64,000 bases of DNA from Skeletonema tropicum. Its lineage: Eukaryota; Bacillariophyta; Thalassiosirophyceae; Thalassiosirales; Thalassiosiraceae. Made by a program: the position numbers and the translations under genes. Below, one piece after another: positions 1-10,287 of the stretch; positions within the stretch are counted from its first letter, which is position 1, and the number at the start of each line of letters is the position of its first letter. The DNA lies in NCBI GenBank assembly GCA_037178625.1, contig CM074128.1, positions 558,001 through 622,000 of the forward strand, given 5' to 3'. The notes under the pieces were generated by a model. That model made no database searches. It was not told the origin of the DNA and was given only the letters and a program-made list of their open reading frames with translations.

Positions 1-67
1 CCAAGGCTGAAGGAGCAGCGGTGGCTGCAGCCAGGATACTGGCGACTGCGTAGGTGGATATTCTCAT
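1..67 (-). CDS. Secreted or targeted protein, 5' fragment
   Basis: A minus-strand ATG at 67 opens a frame that runs off the left edge of the window. The visible residues (MRISTYAVASILAAATAAP, then SAL) form a short, Ala-rich hydrophobic stretch typical of a signal peptide. Only 22 residues are visible, so no family can be named. The divergent neighbour at 454 lies about 390 bp away. The start is a guess based only on the ATG plus the leader-like composition. Confidence 0.4.
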   Translation of the reverse strand, partial: MRISTYAVASILAAATAAPSAL

Positions 68-453
68 GTTGTTGGCTGTGTCCTGTTTATGTTTATGAGG
101 TTATTGTCATTATCATACGATATTGTGCTGGCAAGTGGTGTGATAGCAAGCAAAAGTGCAGTGTCCACCATGTTTGTTCTGCGCTGGCTGGCTGATGATG
201 ATGATGCCACGTACAAGATGTGGTCGAGCGCGCCACTTTCCACTCTTCGTGAGAAGCACGAAACCTCAGAATAGCTCAGAATTCAGAATCAGAATGCTTT
301 TTGCGTTATTGGGCGTTGGCCCTGCCTGCTGTTGTTGTTGTCATTTCTTAGATATTGGAGCAATAGAACACAATACTTCTTACTAACCTTGGTTTGATCA
401 CCACCATCGGGCGAGAGGCACTACTATTAAATAACAAATTCAAATAAAGAAGA
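68..453. other. Intergenic, divergent promoter region
   Basis: This stretch separates the leftward partial gene from the rightward FUN14 gene and presumably holds both promoters. I see no convincing gene, repeat or RNA in it; the short open frames here have no coding character. Confidence 0.4.
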
Positions 454-870
454 ATGGCAATAGGATTATTCTCATCCAACCCCAACAGCGGTGACCCCTA
501 CGCACCACCAAACGATGACGACGACAACTCCATCCTCTCTCACTATCGCCCACTCATTCAACAATTCTCACTCTCCTCCCTCTTGGGCTACTGTTCTGCG
601 ATATCCGCTAAAAAGATTGGTAAAACACTTGCATTTTTTGGAGGGTTGGCATTTTGTTCGCTGCAGGCCTTGGCGAATAAGGGGTTTATTAGCGTGGATT
701 GGAAGAAAATAGAAGATAGTGTGAAGGATGCAGTGGATGTTGATCAAGATGGGGAATTCACTGAGAAAGATGTTCAACGATATTTCGAGAGGGTGAAGAT
801 ATTCTTGACGGAGAATTTACCGGATGCTTCTGGATTTGGTGTGGGTTTCATGCTTGGATTGAAGAGTTAG
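454..870 (+). CDS. FUN14 family membrane protein
   Basis: A single-exon ORF of 138 aa. The C-terminal half has the FUN14 layout: two hydrophobic segments (around residues 40-55 and 60-75), an Asp-rich stretch DVDQDGEFTEKDV that is typical of the family and resembles an EF-hand loop, and the Gly-rich ending GFGVGFMLGLKS. Members such as FUNDC1 sit in the outer mitochondrial membrane, and FUNDC1 acts as a mitophagy receptor. In algae the function is unknown and a plastid location is possible. The N-terminus is acidic and Pro/Asn-rich, and I see no clear LC3-interacting motif. The start is the first ATG in frame, after an A-rich leader. The assignment rests on pattern recognition only. Confidence 0.7.
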   Translation: MAIGLFSSNPNSGDPYAPPNDDDDNSILSHYRPLIQQFSLSSLLGYCSAISAKKIGKTLAFFGGLAFCSLQALANKGFISVDWKKIEDSVKDAVDVDQDGEFTEKDVQRYFERVKIFLTENLPDASGFGVGFMLGLKS

Positions 871-920
871 GGTGGAATAATTTGGTGTGCATAAACTGTG
901 CTGTGCTGGGTATATAATAT

Positions 921-1961
921 GTGTTAGCAAGAAGAGACAAGAAGCATAGGACCTGCACCATCAAAGATTTCGCTACAAAGTCAATCATTAAGTCAACGAG
1001 CTTTGACATGACAACATTGTCTACTTCAATCTTGTCGGAAAAAAGAGAATTAAAGTAAGATCTTGATTTATGAACATGTGTGAATTTGATTCAGCGGACA
1101 ATCAATACACCGTCGATAAGTATGATCGTCGACGTATCAGTGCAGCCAAGACAATCACACAATCATCCTACAACTCGGTAATGATATTATGATAAGGTCA
1201 AATACCTCTGCAAGGTACCTCTCACATATTTCCCAATCATTCTTGCCAATCAACCCAAAGAGTCTACCTTTCAAGGCAGAAATCAAAGGAGTATCTTGCA
1301 ACTTGCCCTCTCTCTGACTTTTGATACAATCCAGCACAACTGCTCTTGCTTGCTTGACGATATCCTCATCTCGCATGCTTAGATGGTGCATCAAAATTTT
1401 GAGGAAGAGAGAAAACTTGACTCGCTCGAGGTGGTTCACTGACGTGTAGCTTCGATGCTTCGTTTGTAGGCTTGAGCATCCTTGATGTTTCAACATGTGT
1501 CGCTTCATTTTGAGCCTTTGATGGGGTAGTTGTATAGCCCTTTTCTTGAGCGGTGCTGCCGGCATAATCATGCTTGGCTTGGCATGGCGTGGATGGCGAT
1601 AAGGGTACTGCTGTATCGGCCGCCAGGGATGGCGTCGCTGCCGCCAAGGATACTTCTTTAATCGACTGTACGTTTCCATCCAACTTCTTGGTGGTTGGGT
1701 CACTTTCAATATTTGTCGTCATTGGTCATGTATTGTAATATGTTCTTTCTGCGGTAGTCATAATTGTAGTGTACAGATGTTGCTGGTAATTTGTGACGAG
1801 AACTGCGATCCGATCGTAAAATGTGGAGGAGCTCGCATCTAGTCTGCTGTCTGCATGCAGTAAATGTCGTAACGACATGGCGGTATCGTATCTTATCCAA
1901 TTCCATCATCTAACTTCTTGGACATAAGAAGCAGAAGTAGCGCTAGTCAAAGAAAGCCACT
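921..1961. repeat. Direct duplication, copy A
   Basis: This 1.04-kb block recurs in the same orientation at 2740-3799. Both copies begin with TGTTAGCAAGAAGAGACAAG and end at AGAAAGCCACT, and they are nearly identical apart from scattered substitutions and small indels. The 778 bp between the copies is not duplicated. I see no target-site duplication at the outer edges, so a local segmental duplication fits better than a pair of LTRs. Confidence 0.85.
1155..1722 (-). pseudogene. Frame-broken ORF in duplication copy A
   Basis: From an ATG at 1722 a Ser/Thr/Pro-rich frame (starting MTTNIESDPTTKK) stays open to 1366. The overlapping frame then carries a helical region down to 1155 (SLFLKILMHHLSMRDEDIV; LDCIKSQ; RLFGLIGKNDWEICERYL). 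That helical part looks like a genuine protein module but I do not recognise the family. Reading both parts as one protein needs a frame change near 1420-1450. The same break exists in copy B, so it predates the duplication or hides a splice I cannot place. Confidence 0.45.
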
Positions 1962-2297
1962 TCACTTTCTAGGGGTCGATCGATTTAGTTGAGTCGATTG
2001 ACACAAGGATCCATATTTGACCTTACAACTACCACCGATCGATAGAGCTCGACGATCGATGAGAGCTTTCCAAATCACTACTCATTGCCTTGATAAGACC
2101 GCTACAACCGAAGAGATGTGAAGGGAAAGGTGAATCTATCTGGACGTATTGGATTGGAGTGCTGCGAGTAAGAATTGGATGAGATTGGCCAAGTAGTGAC
2201 GTGAATCGCCTTGATAATATCACCAAGAGATTGAATATCACCGCTAGTAATACTTATACAAGAAAATAACAATTATAATTTTACAGATATCTATCAG
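1962..2297. other. Spacer between duplicated blocks, first part
   Basis: Unique sequence between the two copies. It has several short CGATCGAT-like palindromic stretches (around 1977-1985 and 2035-2060) but no supportable gene. Confidence 0.3.
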
Positions 2298-2588
2298 CTA
2301 GTATATCTGCTGTGGCAGTGATGAAAAATAATATGGCGGCATCGCTCGTCTCATCGTTTCGAACCGTTCATTGCCCGAAGCAGCGTGGGCAACAGTAGCT
2401 AATAAAGCAAGGGCCACTGCCACTGCTATTGAAACGAGAGCGAGATTGACAGAATAAGTAGACGACAGGTTGATGTGATGAATCAATAACGATGATGATG
2501 ATGATGATGATGTGTCGACAGTACTTTTTCGGCGGCGGCGGCGTCTCGAGCAGAGCGGCTGGAGGTTGTTCTTAGTGGAAGGAGTCAT
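2298..2588 (-). CDS. Small putative membrane or secreted protein
   Basis: A 96-aa ORF lies wholly in the unique spacer between the duplicated blocks. It has an Arg run (residues 15-20), a Ser run encoded by a GAT/ATC trinucleotide repeat, one strong hydrophobic segment (SVNLALVSIAVAVALALLAT, about residues 46-65) followed by AHAA, a possible signal-peptidase site, and a short Pro/Tyr-containing tail. No homologue is recognised. The trinucleotide repeat and the short length leave real doubt that it is translated. Confidence 0.25.
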   Translation of the reverse strand: MTPSTKNNLQPLCSRRRRRRKSTVDTSSSSSSSLLIHHINLSSTYSVNLALVSIAVAVALALLATVAHAASGNERFETMRRAMPPYYFSSLPQQIY

Positions 2589-2739
2589 TAATATTAATGC
2601 AGCGTGAGCATTTCTAGCTTGTTGTTTCGGTTCTGACGGTTGGTAATTGCTTTGATAGCTAGGGTTGGAGAAGTGGCTTGCTTTGTATTGATGTTTATGT
2701 TGAGAGGTGGTGAATTTATGTCATGGTCAAGGCGATTAC

Positions 2740-3799
2740 GTGTTAGCAAGAAGAGACAAGAAGCATGGGACCGCACCATCAAAGATTTCGCTACAAAGTC
2801 AATCATTAAGTCAACTGAGCTTTGACATGACAACAGCGTCTACTTCGATCTTCTCGCAAAAAAGAGAATAAAGTAAGATCTTGATTTATGAACATGTGTG
2901 AATTTGATTCAGCGGCTACAATACACCGTCGATAAGTATGATCGTCGACGTATCGTGCATCCAAGACAATCACACAATCATCCTACAACTCGGTAATGAA
3001 TATTATGATAGGTCCAAATACCTCTGCAGGTACCTCTCACATATTTCCCAATCATTCTTGCCAATCAACCCAAAGAGTCTACCTTTCAAGGCAGAAATCA
3101 AAGGAGTATCTTGCAACTTGCCCTCTCTCTGACTTTTGATACAATCCAGCACAACTGCTCTTGCTTGCTTGACGATATCCTCATCTCGCATGCTTAGATG
3201 GTGCATCAAAATTTTGAGGAAGAGAGAAAACTTGACTCGCTCGAGGTGGTTCACTGACGTGTAGCTTCGGTGCTTCGTTTGTGGGCTGGAGGATCCTTGG
3301 TGCTTCAACATGTGTCGCTTCATTTTGAGCCTTTGATGGGGTAGTTGTAAAGCCCTTTTCTTGAGCGGTGCTGCTGCCGGCAATCATGCTTGGCTTGGCA
3401 TGGCGTGGATGGCGATAAGGGTACTGCTGTATCGGCCGACAAGGATGGCAGTCGCTGCCGCCAAGGATACTTCTGTAGTCGACTGTACGTTTCCATCCAA
3501 CTTCTTGGTGGTTGGGTCACTTTTAATGTTTGTCGTCATTTTTTGGTAATGTATTGTAATATGTTCTTTAGGCGGTAGTCATAATTGTAGTGTACAGCTG
3601 TTGCTGGTAATTTGTCCGATGTTACTTTTGTGACGAGAACTGCGATCCGATCGTAAAAGTGGAGGAGCTCGCATCTGTCTGCTGTCTGCTGCAGTAAATG
3701 TCGTAACGACACGACGGTATCGTATCTTATCCAACTCAATCATCTAACTTCTTGGACATACTTAAGAAGTAGAAGTAGCGCTAGTCAAAGAAAGCCACT
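2740..3799. repeat. Direct duplication, copy B
   Basis: Second copy of the block at 921-1961, same orientation, about 1.06 kb. It differs by small indels, including extra bases near 3440 and 3620-3640, that disturb the ORF further than in copy A. Confidence 0.85.
3003..3539 (-). pseudogene. More degraded copy of the 1155-1722 ORF
   Basis: It begins with nearly the same first 28 codons as copy A (MTTNIKSDPTTKK). An extra base near 3440 then pushes the frame into an early stop, and a second length difference near 3380 shifts it again. The same helical C-terminal region (LFLKILMHHLSMRDED; RLFGLIGKNDWEICERYL) survives intact in the other frame. With three frame changes this copy cannot encode the full product without corrections. 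Confidence 0.5.
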
Positions 3800-3933
3800 C
3801 CCAATAACTATTCAGTATGAATAAATCGCCAATTATTTGTTATTACTGCCAGATAGCTTTCAGTGATGCTGCAGCGCAGATACTTACGTGATAAGAAATA
3901 GAATGTGAGTATTGAAGTTGGCGCGACACTACC

Positions 3934-5476
3934 TCATCGAAATCCTCTTCCTAATTTTCCAGAAGAAGATTGCACTGGCAAAGGTTGATGTTTCTGTGGT
4001 TTCGTCTTCTTCGTTGTAGTCTCGAATCCTCGATTTCCAGTTTTTGCCAACGAAGGGAGTGCTTCGGGCGCTTGTGTTTGTTTAGTAGTAGATACAGAAA
4101 CACCGTAGCCGGAAGATTGAATATTTTTGTACTGCTTAGGCTGTCTCCTTGTATACTTCTTGAAGCTTGAACTCTTCGACGTGTTGTTGGGTGCAGGGAG
4201 TGGTGGCGGCACAATCTTAGGTAGATTGGTTGATGCCTGACGTGCCTCTTTCTTCTTACCGGACGGCTTATTGCTCTTTCCCTTGCTGATAGAATGTTTT
4301 GTTCCTATCCTTTGAGTCCTGAACTGAAATCTTTCTTGTTGCTTCTAGCCAGCAAGATTGATACCATTGATCTGGCTTTGGGTACGGGAGGCTCATCATT
4401 CTCGTCTACATCTGGATGAACCCTCTCTGTCCTCGCAACAGTCTTTGGAGCATGTTTCGTTGCCAGTACTGGTGGAAGGGTGCTCGATTGAGTTGGAGAT
4501 GGATGAACATGGTGATTCTTGCGCAATTGCTTGCCCCTTCCTTTGCCTTTACTCCCGATCGATGGCTTGCTGCTAGATATTCCAGATTGGATATCTCCGA
4601 CAAAGTAAGAATGCTTCATGGCCTTCTTCGACGTGATGCGGTCTGATTTGTCGTAGTGCAGAGTTTGCGTGAGGAGGTCAAGACAGTTCGACTCAGCATC
4701 AGGCAATAACTTTTTCAGGCCAAGCCCTTCTTGCCTGTGGAAAATGAAAGTTGACGTGAGTCGATGCATGCAATTTGAGCTTCGCAATAACGGCCTTCTT
4801 CGGTGTGCCAAGAACTCGATGAATTCGAGAGATTTGATCTGATTCGTTTGTGCCTGGAAACAAAGGGTAAAGAGTAGTCAGCTCGAAGAGGATGCATCCA
4901 GCACCCCAGACATCCATCTCGGGACCGTACATTCCACACGTCAACAAGCACTCTGGTGGGCGATACCATCGTGTAGAAATGTATTCTGTGAATGGAGGAG
5001 TCCCGTTGATACCTCGACAGGAACCGAAGTCTGCAAGCTTCAAGCGTCTTCCACTCTTGTCGACAAGGATATTTTCGGGCTTAATATCTCTGTGGAATAC
5101 GCCCTTGCCATGCATGTGATCCAAAGCAGTAAATATCTGCCTCATGAAAGACTTGACTGCGTCTTTGCTGAAAAGCTCATTCTCACTCCTGTCTTTCATC
5201 AACTCGTAGAGATTGGCCTCCATCAATTCAAACACAAGCGCGAGCCGTCCGCTGGGTGGATCGAAAAGTACTTCCTCCAGCTTGACTACATTGGGATGCG
5301 GACTCAGCCTTTTGATTGCCTGGATTTCTCTCAGACTACTCACCTGATCAGCACTCTTGTAGCAGGTCTTCATGCATTTGATTAGCGTGGAGCGTTCCAG
5401 TCTTGATATTTTGCGCTTTAATTACCTCAGCAAAGGTTCCTTCACCCTTCTTGGAAATTAAGCGGTACTTCCTCAT
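3934..5476 (-). CDS. MOK: MOK-like (RCK family) protein kinase, frame-interrupted
   Basis: A CDK/MAPK-related serine/threonine kinase of the RCK group. The ATG at 5476 starts MRKYRLISKKGEGTF, the glycine loop. The main open block (5373-4699) has SLREIQAIKRLSPHPNVVKL, the catalytic HRDIKPEN, the DFG motif (LADFGSCRG), a TEY activation loop (FTEYISTRWYRPPE), and ELTTLYPLFPG; this matches MOK more closely than MAK or ICK. The last kinase lobe (SDRITSKKAMKHSYF) is at 4811-4305, followed by a basic Ser/Pro/Lys tail to 3934. Three frame changes interrupt it: near 5385 inside the ATP-binding AIK motif, where one extra base separates the loop from IKCMK; near 4733; and near 4320. The RCK kinases act in cilium or flagellum length control in other eukaryotes. 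Whether this is a pseudogene or an assembly artefact is unresolved. Confidence 0.8.
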
Positions 5477-5694
5477 GTTGCTCTATTGTAGAGATTGATT
5501 TGCAGCAAAGAGATGAGATGGGATGAGATGAATTGCTGCTGTGAAAGTGTCAATGCAGTATTCTATTGATTGAATCGATGCCTAACAGATGAATCGAAAT
5601 GGGCTCAACATTAAAAATTTAAAAATTATAGGAGGATATTTATGTCTTCGAACTTCTTTACGATACATACAGTTCTAACTTCTCATCATCCAAT

Positions 5695-5874
5695 ATGAAG
5701 TCTGACGAGAACAAACAAAGGATGGAGGAGGCATTACTTAACAAAAAGGTCCGCTTGAAGGCAATCAAGTCGTTCATTCGATACCAGGAGGCAGAAGTCT
5801 CCTCTCAACGAGAAAAGGAATCACAAGCCAAACAAAACACTGGAACCGAAATCAATATCACATTAATGCAGTGA
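5695..5874 (+). CDS. Possible 59-aa charged small protein
   Basis: ATG at 5695 to TGA at 5874. The product (MKSDENKQRMEEALLNKK, later SFIRYQEAEVSSQREKESQ) is highly charged and would form an amphipathic helix. It overlaps the 3' end of the convergent HMG-box gene by 12 bp and lies divergent from the kinase (start 5476). No homologue is recognised. The composition looks coding, but such a short frame could be chance or an exon fragment. Confidence 0.3.
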   Translation: MKSDENKQRMEEALLNKKVRLKAIKSFIRYQEAEVSSQREKESQAKQNTGTEINITLMQ

Positions 5875-7081
5875 CTGTGATCTGTTGAGTGGTAGAGGAG
5901 GTGAGTCTTCACAATTCTTCGTATCTGTGTAGTTTGGAGGTGGTGGAGGCACAACACCACCATACATATCATTTGGAGGATGTGGTGGTAACACTGAATA
6001 GTCGTAAGGTGGAGGTGGCGGAACTGACAAATCGAAGAGCATGCCTGGTGGTGGTGGACCAGGTGGAGGCCCAGGAGGTGGCGGATTTGTCATGTCATAT
6101 TGATATTGGTATGGCGGATTGGTAGGAGGATAATAAAGATGTTGGTCATCTCTATCATCATAGCTGTCACTTTGCTTATATTCATTTTGACGTTGGTCAT
6201 CTCCATTGCTATTGCTATTGCTATTGCTGTTGCTATTGCTGTTTCGAGTGTCCCGATCATCCATGATATTGAATATCTCTGCGTCCAATTCGTAATTTTC
6301 CTTTTCTTCTTTTGACAGATGGCTCCATTTTTCGCTAATCACCTTGGCTAGGTCTTTGTAAGAGTTAAGAGTCCCTTTGAGCTCTGGTGCAACTTTGGAA
6401 TAAAACATGTTGTAACCATTCCTTGGGCCCTTTTTTGTGGGTTGAGGTGGCTTCTGCTCTGAGCGATCTGTCCTTGATCTGCAAAGAGTTCGATGAGTTG
6501 AAGGAGTAGGGAAAAAAGTTAGTCAATTAAAGATAAAAGAGATGAAAAGAATCAACAGCTCTCATCTTTTGATTGCCGACTCACTGTGATGTATGCAAAG
6601 ATGCGCCATGCGGAGGTAACGGTTCATAACTCTGATGTGCTTGTATCCTTGACAGAACTTGACGTAATTTACCTAGCTCTGCAGAAATACGTTCACTATT
6701 CTTTACTTCCTTGTCCAGCTCAGCCTTTAGTGCCACCTCTAACTCAGAGGATGGCACGGAACTCGCGATGATCCTCTTGTTATCAATAGACTTCGGATCA
6801 TCATCTTCCTCTTTGGTGACAGCTGCCGGGATATCAATGTATATGTCTTGACTGTTTACATCTTGAAAATGGCTGGAAGGCGGCACAGAGAATCTTCTTC
6901 CGTATGCATTAGGAGGGTAAGAAGTGTGAGAGACGTAAAAGGGCGGTGGTGCTAACGGATAGGGGGGCATCATAACTTTGTTGTCATAATGGTATGGTTG
7001 ATGCACTGCACCCAGCCTCTTCGTCGCATCATAATACTTCAAGCGCATCTGCGCTTTTGTCGCCTTTCTCTTCCTACCCAT
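5863..7081 (-). CDS. HMG-box protein with Pro-rich tail (two exons)
   Basis: Two exons join in frame: 7081-6585 and 6478-5863, with intron donor GTGAGTCGGC and acceptor CTCTTTGCAG. They give 370 aa. Exon 1 encodes a Lys/Arg-rich start (MGRKRKATKAQMRLKYY), a Pro/Tyr-rich part and an acidic coiled-coil-like stretch (residues ~118-155). Exon 2 holds one HMG box (about residues 183-240: KKGPRNGYNMFYSK, then KVISEKWSHLSKEEKENYE), a Ser-Asn dipeptide run from an ATTGCT repeat, and a long Pro/Gly/Tyr-rich tail. HMG boxes bind or bend DNA, so a chromatin or transcription role is likely. The intron is needed to complete the N-terminal part of the box. Confidence 0.8.
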
Positions 7082-7440
7082 GATAATAATTACATATCAC
7101 CACACAAGGATGATTACTAGAAGCATTACTGAGCGCCTACAGAAAGGCAGAAGAGGACTTTTTGGACATCTGGCAGCTGCTACATGAGTACTTACTGATC
7201 TGGTGCAATGATCGCTTTATTGCTCTTCCAACGGTTCAATCAGATAAATGCCGTCGACTTTTTCGGCGACAAGCCTCAACAACTTCTCTTTCATACGAAC
7301 AGGTACAGGAATTTGGACTTATATTGTGACGACACACATGGGTGAATGTGTGAACTTATATAACTTCGCACTTTCTCCCGGTAACACTTTTCTCCTACAA
7401 TGTTCGATGTTTGACACAACATATTTACATACTTGGGCAA
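7082..7440. other. Intergenic, upstream of the HMG-box gene
   Basis: Presumed promoter and 5' region of the HMG-box gene. No gene or repeat is supportable here; it runs directly into the G/C-run minisatellite. Confidence 0.3.
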
Positions 7441-7880
7441 GGGGGGGTGTCCCCCCCTGAACAATCAAATCTAAGCCAATCAAAGAAAGAGTCAATCGAA
7501 AATTCTAAAAACGGGGGGGGCAAGGGGTCAAAGCGGGTTTTCTAAATAAGAGAGGAGGCACAGGCTATCTACTACGATATTGATTGTGTCTACATAGGGG
7601 TGTCCCCCCTGAACAATCAAATCTAAGCCAATCAAAGAAAGAGTCAATCGAAAATTCTAAAAACGGGGGGGCAAGGGGGGGTGTCCCCCCCTGAACAATC
7701 AAATCTAAGCCAATCAAAGAAAGAGTCAATCGAAAATTCTAAAAACGGGGGGGGCAAGGGGGGGTGTCCCCCCTGAACAATCAAATCTAAGCCAATCAAA
7801 GAAAGAGTCAATCGAAAATTCTAAAAACGGGGGGGGCAAGGGGTCAAATCAAGCCAATCAAAGAAAGAGTCGATCGAAAA
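7441..7880. repeat. Minisatellite with alternating G-runs and C-runs
   Basis: An approximately 81-83-bp unit repeats with its TGTCCCCCC start at 7448, 7601, 7682 and 7765, plus a partial unit at about 7845-7880. Each unit carries GGGGGG-TGT-CCCCCC, an almost perfect short hairpin, then an AT-richer core (AATCTAAGCCAATCAAAGAA) and another run of six to eight G. The first interval is 153 bp because about 70 bp of unrelated sequence sits inside it. Confidence 0.85.
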
Positions 7881-8581
7881 TGCCCGTGAAGGCCAAAGGA
7901 CACGCCAAAGGGCCCGGACCGACCGAACGACTTAGATGTACCATGCGCGCGCGGTAAGTACTCTCTCATCGTATCAACCTCCACCAACTGATCTCCAATC
8001 AATTCTGATGGAACTCGTCGACACTCCTCATCGTATCAACCTGCACCAACTGATCTCTAATCAATTCTTCTCGCTGCAACGACTCGCAGCACTTCACTTG
8101 TCCTCGCCTGGCTGTGTCTGAGGGCCCTCCACCTACCAGACACCAGACATACTGCTACTTTAAATTTCTGTTACAAATGCCTTCGCACTTTGTCGATTGT
8201 CTGCAATGAAGTGTTGTATTATGATGTTTCTCCTTTGAGATTGCTCCTACATATATACTTACCTACCGCTTTGATGGGAACCGTTGCATCGCTGCCCCAT
8301 ACATACCCTGAGATGATACGGCTACACTAGCTCTCTAGCACGCCGATGCTGATATTGACAGAGCTAGAGCTATTCGGCCAATTAACCTTATCATTCTTTC
8401 TTTGCTTTGTTTTGCATCAGATAATGCACTAGTTCGTTGTTTGTTTGTGGAGAAGAATCAGGGCCGGCTGGAGTCCTAAGAGACTATGCGCTACCATCAG
8501 CAAAGATAATTGCGTTGCATCTTTGAACGGTATGTCTTTTGTTCAGGTCGTTATGTAACCCGACCTCAAATCAAAGCATTC
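7881..8581. other. Intergenic with a 42-bp direct repeat
   Basis: A segment beginning CTCATCGTATCAACCT and ending CAATTCT occurs at about 7966-8007 and again at 8027-8068, 61 bp apart, with two or three differences. A donor-like GCGGTAAGTA lies at 7950. No gene is supportable; the 3' end of the sulfotransferase gene abuts on the right. Confidence 0.4.
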
Positions 8582-9914
8582 TTACAATGTTTCATTCTTC
8601 AGCATTTCCTTTGCCCAATCTGGCACACGAAGTCCAAGCGTTATATAATCAATCGAAAAATATTCCAGAGCCTTTCTTACAGTCCTTGCTGTATAAAATC
8701 TCTTCACCTGAGCAGGGGCATGGCTAGCATGTCCTCCGACAGTTTTTCCAGTATTATTATGATTCCCATTCTTCACATGATCCATATAACTAAACGTATT
8801 ATTCAACACCTCTGGAAGCTGTCCGCCAAATTGATTAGCCATTCTATCTAGGTCGAAGTAAAAATCCCTTCCCATATCTCCAACAAAGTCGTACTGATTA
8901 ATGTTGCGATGTAAATCGCAATGAAGTGCCTGTGGGACGAAATGAGCATTCCACTAAAGAGAAAAAATGATGCATGTACAAATGAGTGAGAGAAGATGAA
9001 TTAGAAAACTCGAGAATCAAAACATGGTTTGTTCAACAACTTACCTTGAGCGGCATTATATCCACGTAGGCTTCAAACATTTGTTTATCCTTGCCTTCAT
9101 CTTTAATACTATCCAATAAGTTAGGATATGGCTTGTTTTTGCCATTCTCCAACCCTTCCATTGGATTTGTTACAATGTTTGGTGCGCAATGCTCCTGCCT
9201 CCGACGGTTAGAAGGATCATGACATTTATCCAAGTAGCCAGACAGCAGACGTTCAAGCGGATCTCTTGTGAATACAGCCCACGGTGCTTCTTCCGGCATT
9301 GTTTGCAGTGTTCTGAAAGCGCATTTATTTCTTCCACAAGAGCCTTTTGTAGTATTGACACAGTCTTCTTTGTTGAGTTCACAGAACACTTTCCTCCATT
9401 GGCTTGTGGCTACTTTATCGATTGTGCAGAAATTCAGTAAAGGCTTTGTTGTATCGAAATGATGCCATGGTACATAAATCCCGCCCCCTCTACCAGTGAT
9501 ATCTCGGAGCAATGTCTGAAACCACCACGGCACAGTGACATTTTCTGATATAATGTAGTCTCTTGTTTCTTGTATACATTCCTTGGCAATAATATTTGTG
9601 TTTCTTCCCTTCATCCACGAGGGATTATCATCACAGGGAAGTATGCGACCATAGCTCTGAAGAAAACTACGTCGTAATATGACTTCGGCGTCATCGTATT
9701 GGATGTTTTTGTTTGTACTGTCACCATCAACAACAGTTGCAGCGGCGGAAGGTGTAGACCCAGTAATTTTGTATCTGTTAGGAACGGCCGATAAATAGGT
9801 CCTTTGATTTAACACAATGGATATTGACAATAGCAAGAGCGGCAGTAGAAGAAAAAGAGGCAGACGCCTGCAGTTTCCAGACTGTTTCATGGCACGCTGT
9901 ATGCTGGCTCTCAA
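8582..9914 (-). CDS. Golgi-type carbohydrate sulfotransferase (two exons)
   Basis: Exons 9914-9045 and 8953-8582 (donor CTCAAG/GTAAGT, acceptor CTCTTTAG) join in phase 0 to give 413 aa. Near the N-terminus is a single membrane anchor (LPLFLLLPLLLLSISIVL, residues ~18-36) after basic residues, the type II topology of Golgi sulfotransferases. Further on are a PAPS 5'-phosphosulfate-loop-like KVATSQWRKVF and the 3'-phosphate-binding FTRDPLERLLSGYLDK, typical of the HNK-1/chondroitin sulfotransferase superfamily. It probably transfers sulfate from PAPS to glycans in the secretory path. The acceptor sugar cannot be inferred. It diverges from the nucleosidase gene at 10288. Confidence 0.8.
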
Positions 9915-10287
9915 TGAGAAGAGAATGCTCTACAACAACGGTATGTCCTAGGAGGTCCTCTAATAGAGAGCCTACCTACCCGTGTTCTACTTTCAGGAAG
10001 GAAGAAGAGGAAAGGAGCGGCATTTGAGATTTGAGGTTAACGCGATCAATGTAGGAATTGGTAGTAAAATTTCCGCCTTTTATTGGCGCCAAATATCTTT
10101 TCCCTTGCCCATGTCTTGCATGCATGCATGCATTTTTTTCTTCTCATTGGTCTTGCCGGGCCGTCTACTACCTCGACTCTCTCTGCCGTCCTGCTTGCCT
10201 CACTTGTTGCAATTAGCAATCGACAATCGACAGCTGCATGCATACTCATCATCTACTTCTATACATAGAGACCAAGTAATAAAGAAC
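9915..10287. other. Divergent intergenic region
   Basis: This stretch of 373 bp separates the sulfotransferase and nucleosidase start codons and should hold both promoters. It contains a CATG repeat tract (about 10120-10132, GCATGCATGCATGC). The frame of the nucleosidase stays open upstream as far as 9982, but the residues there lack conservation. Confidence 0.35.

Noticed and set aside
921..3799. LTR retrotransposon with 1.04-kb LTRs
   Set aside because: Although the copies start with TGTTAG, there is no target-site duplication at the outer edges, no Gag or Pol in the 778-bp interior, and the block itself contains the ORF.
4715..4811. Intron in the kinase ending at TTTTCCACAG (4733)
   Set aside because: The acceptor looks good, but the residues up to NFHFPQ and from EGLGL onward match the family without a gap, so a one-base shift explains it better.
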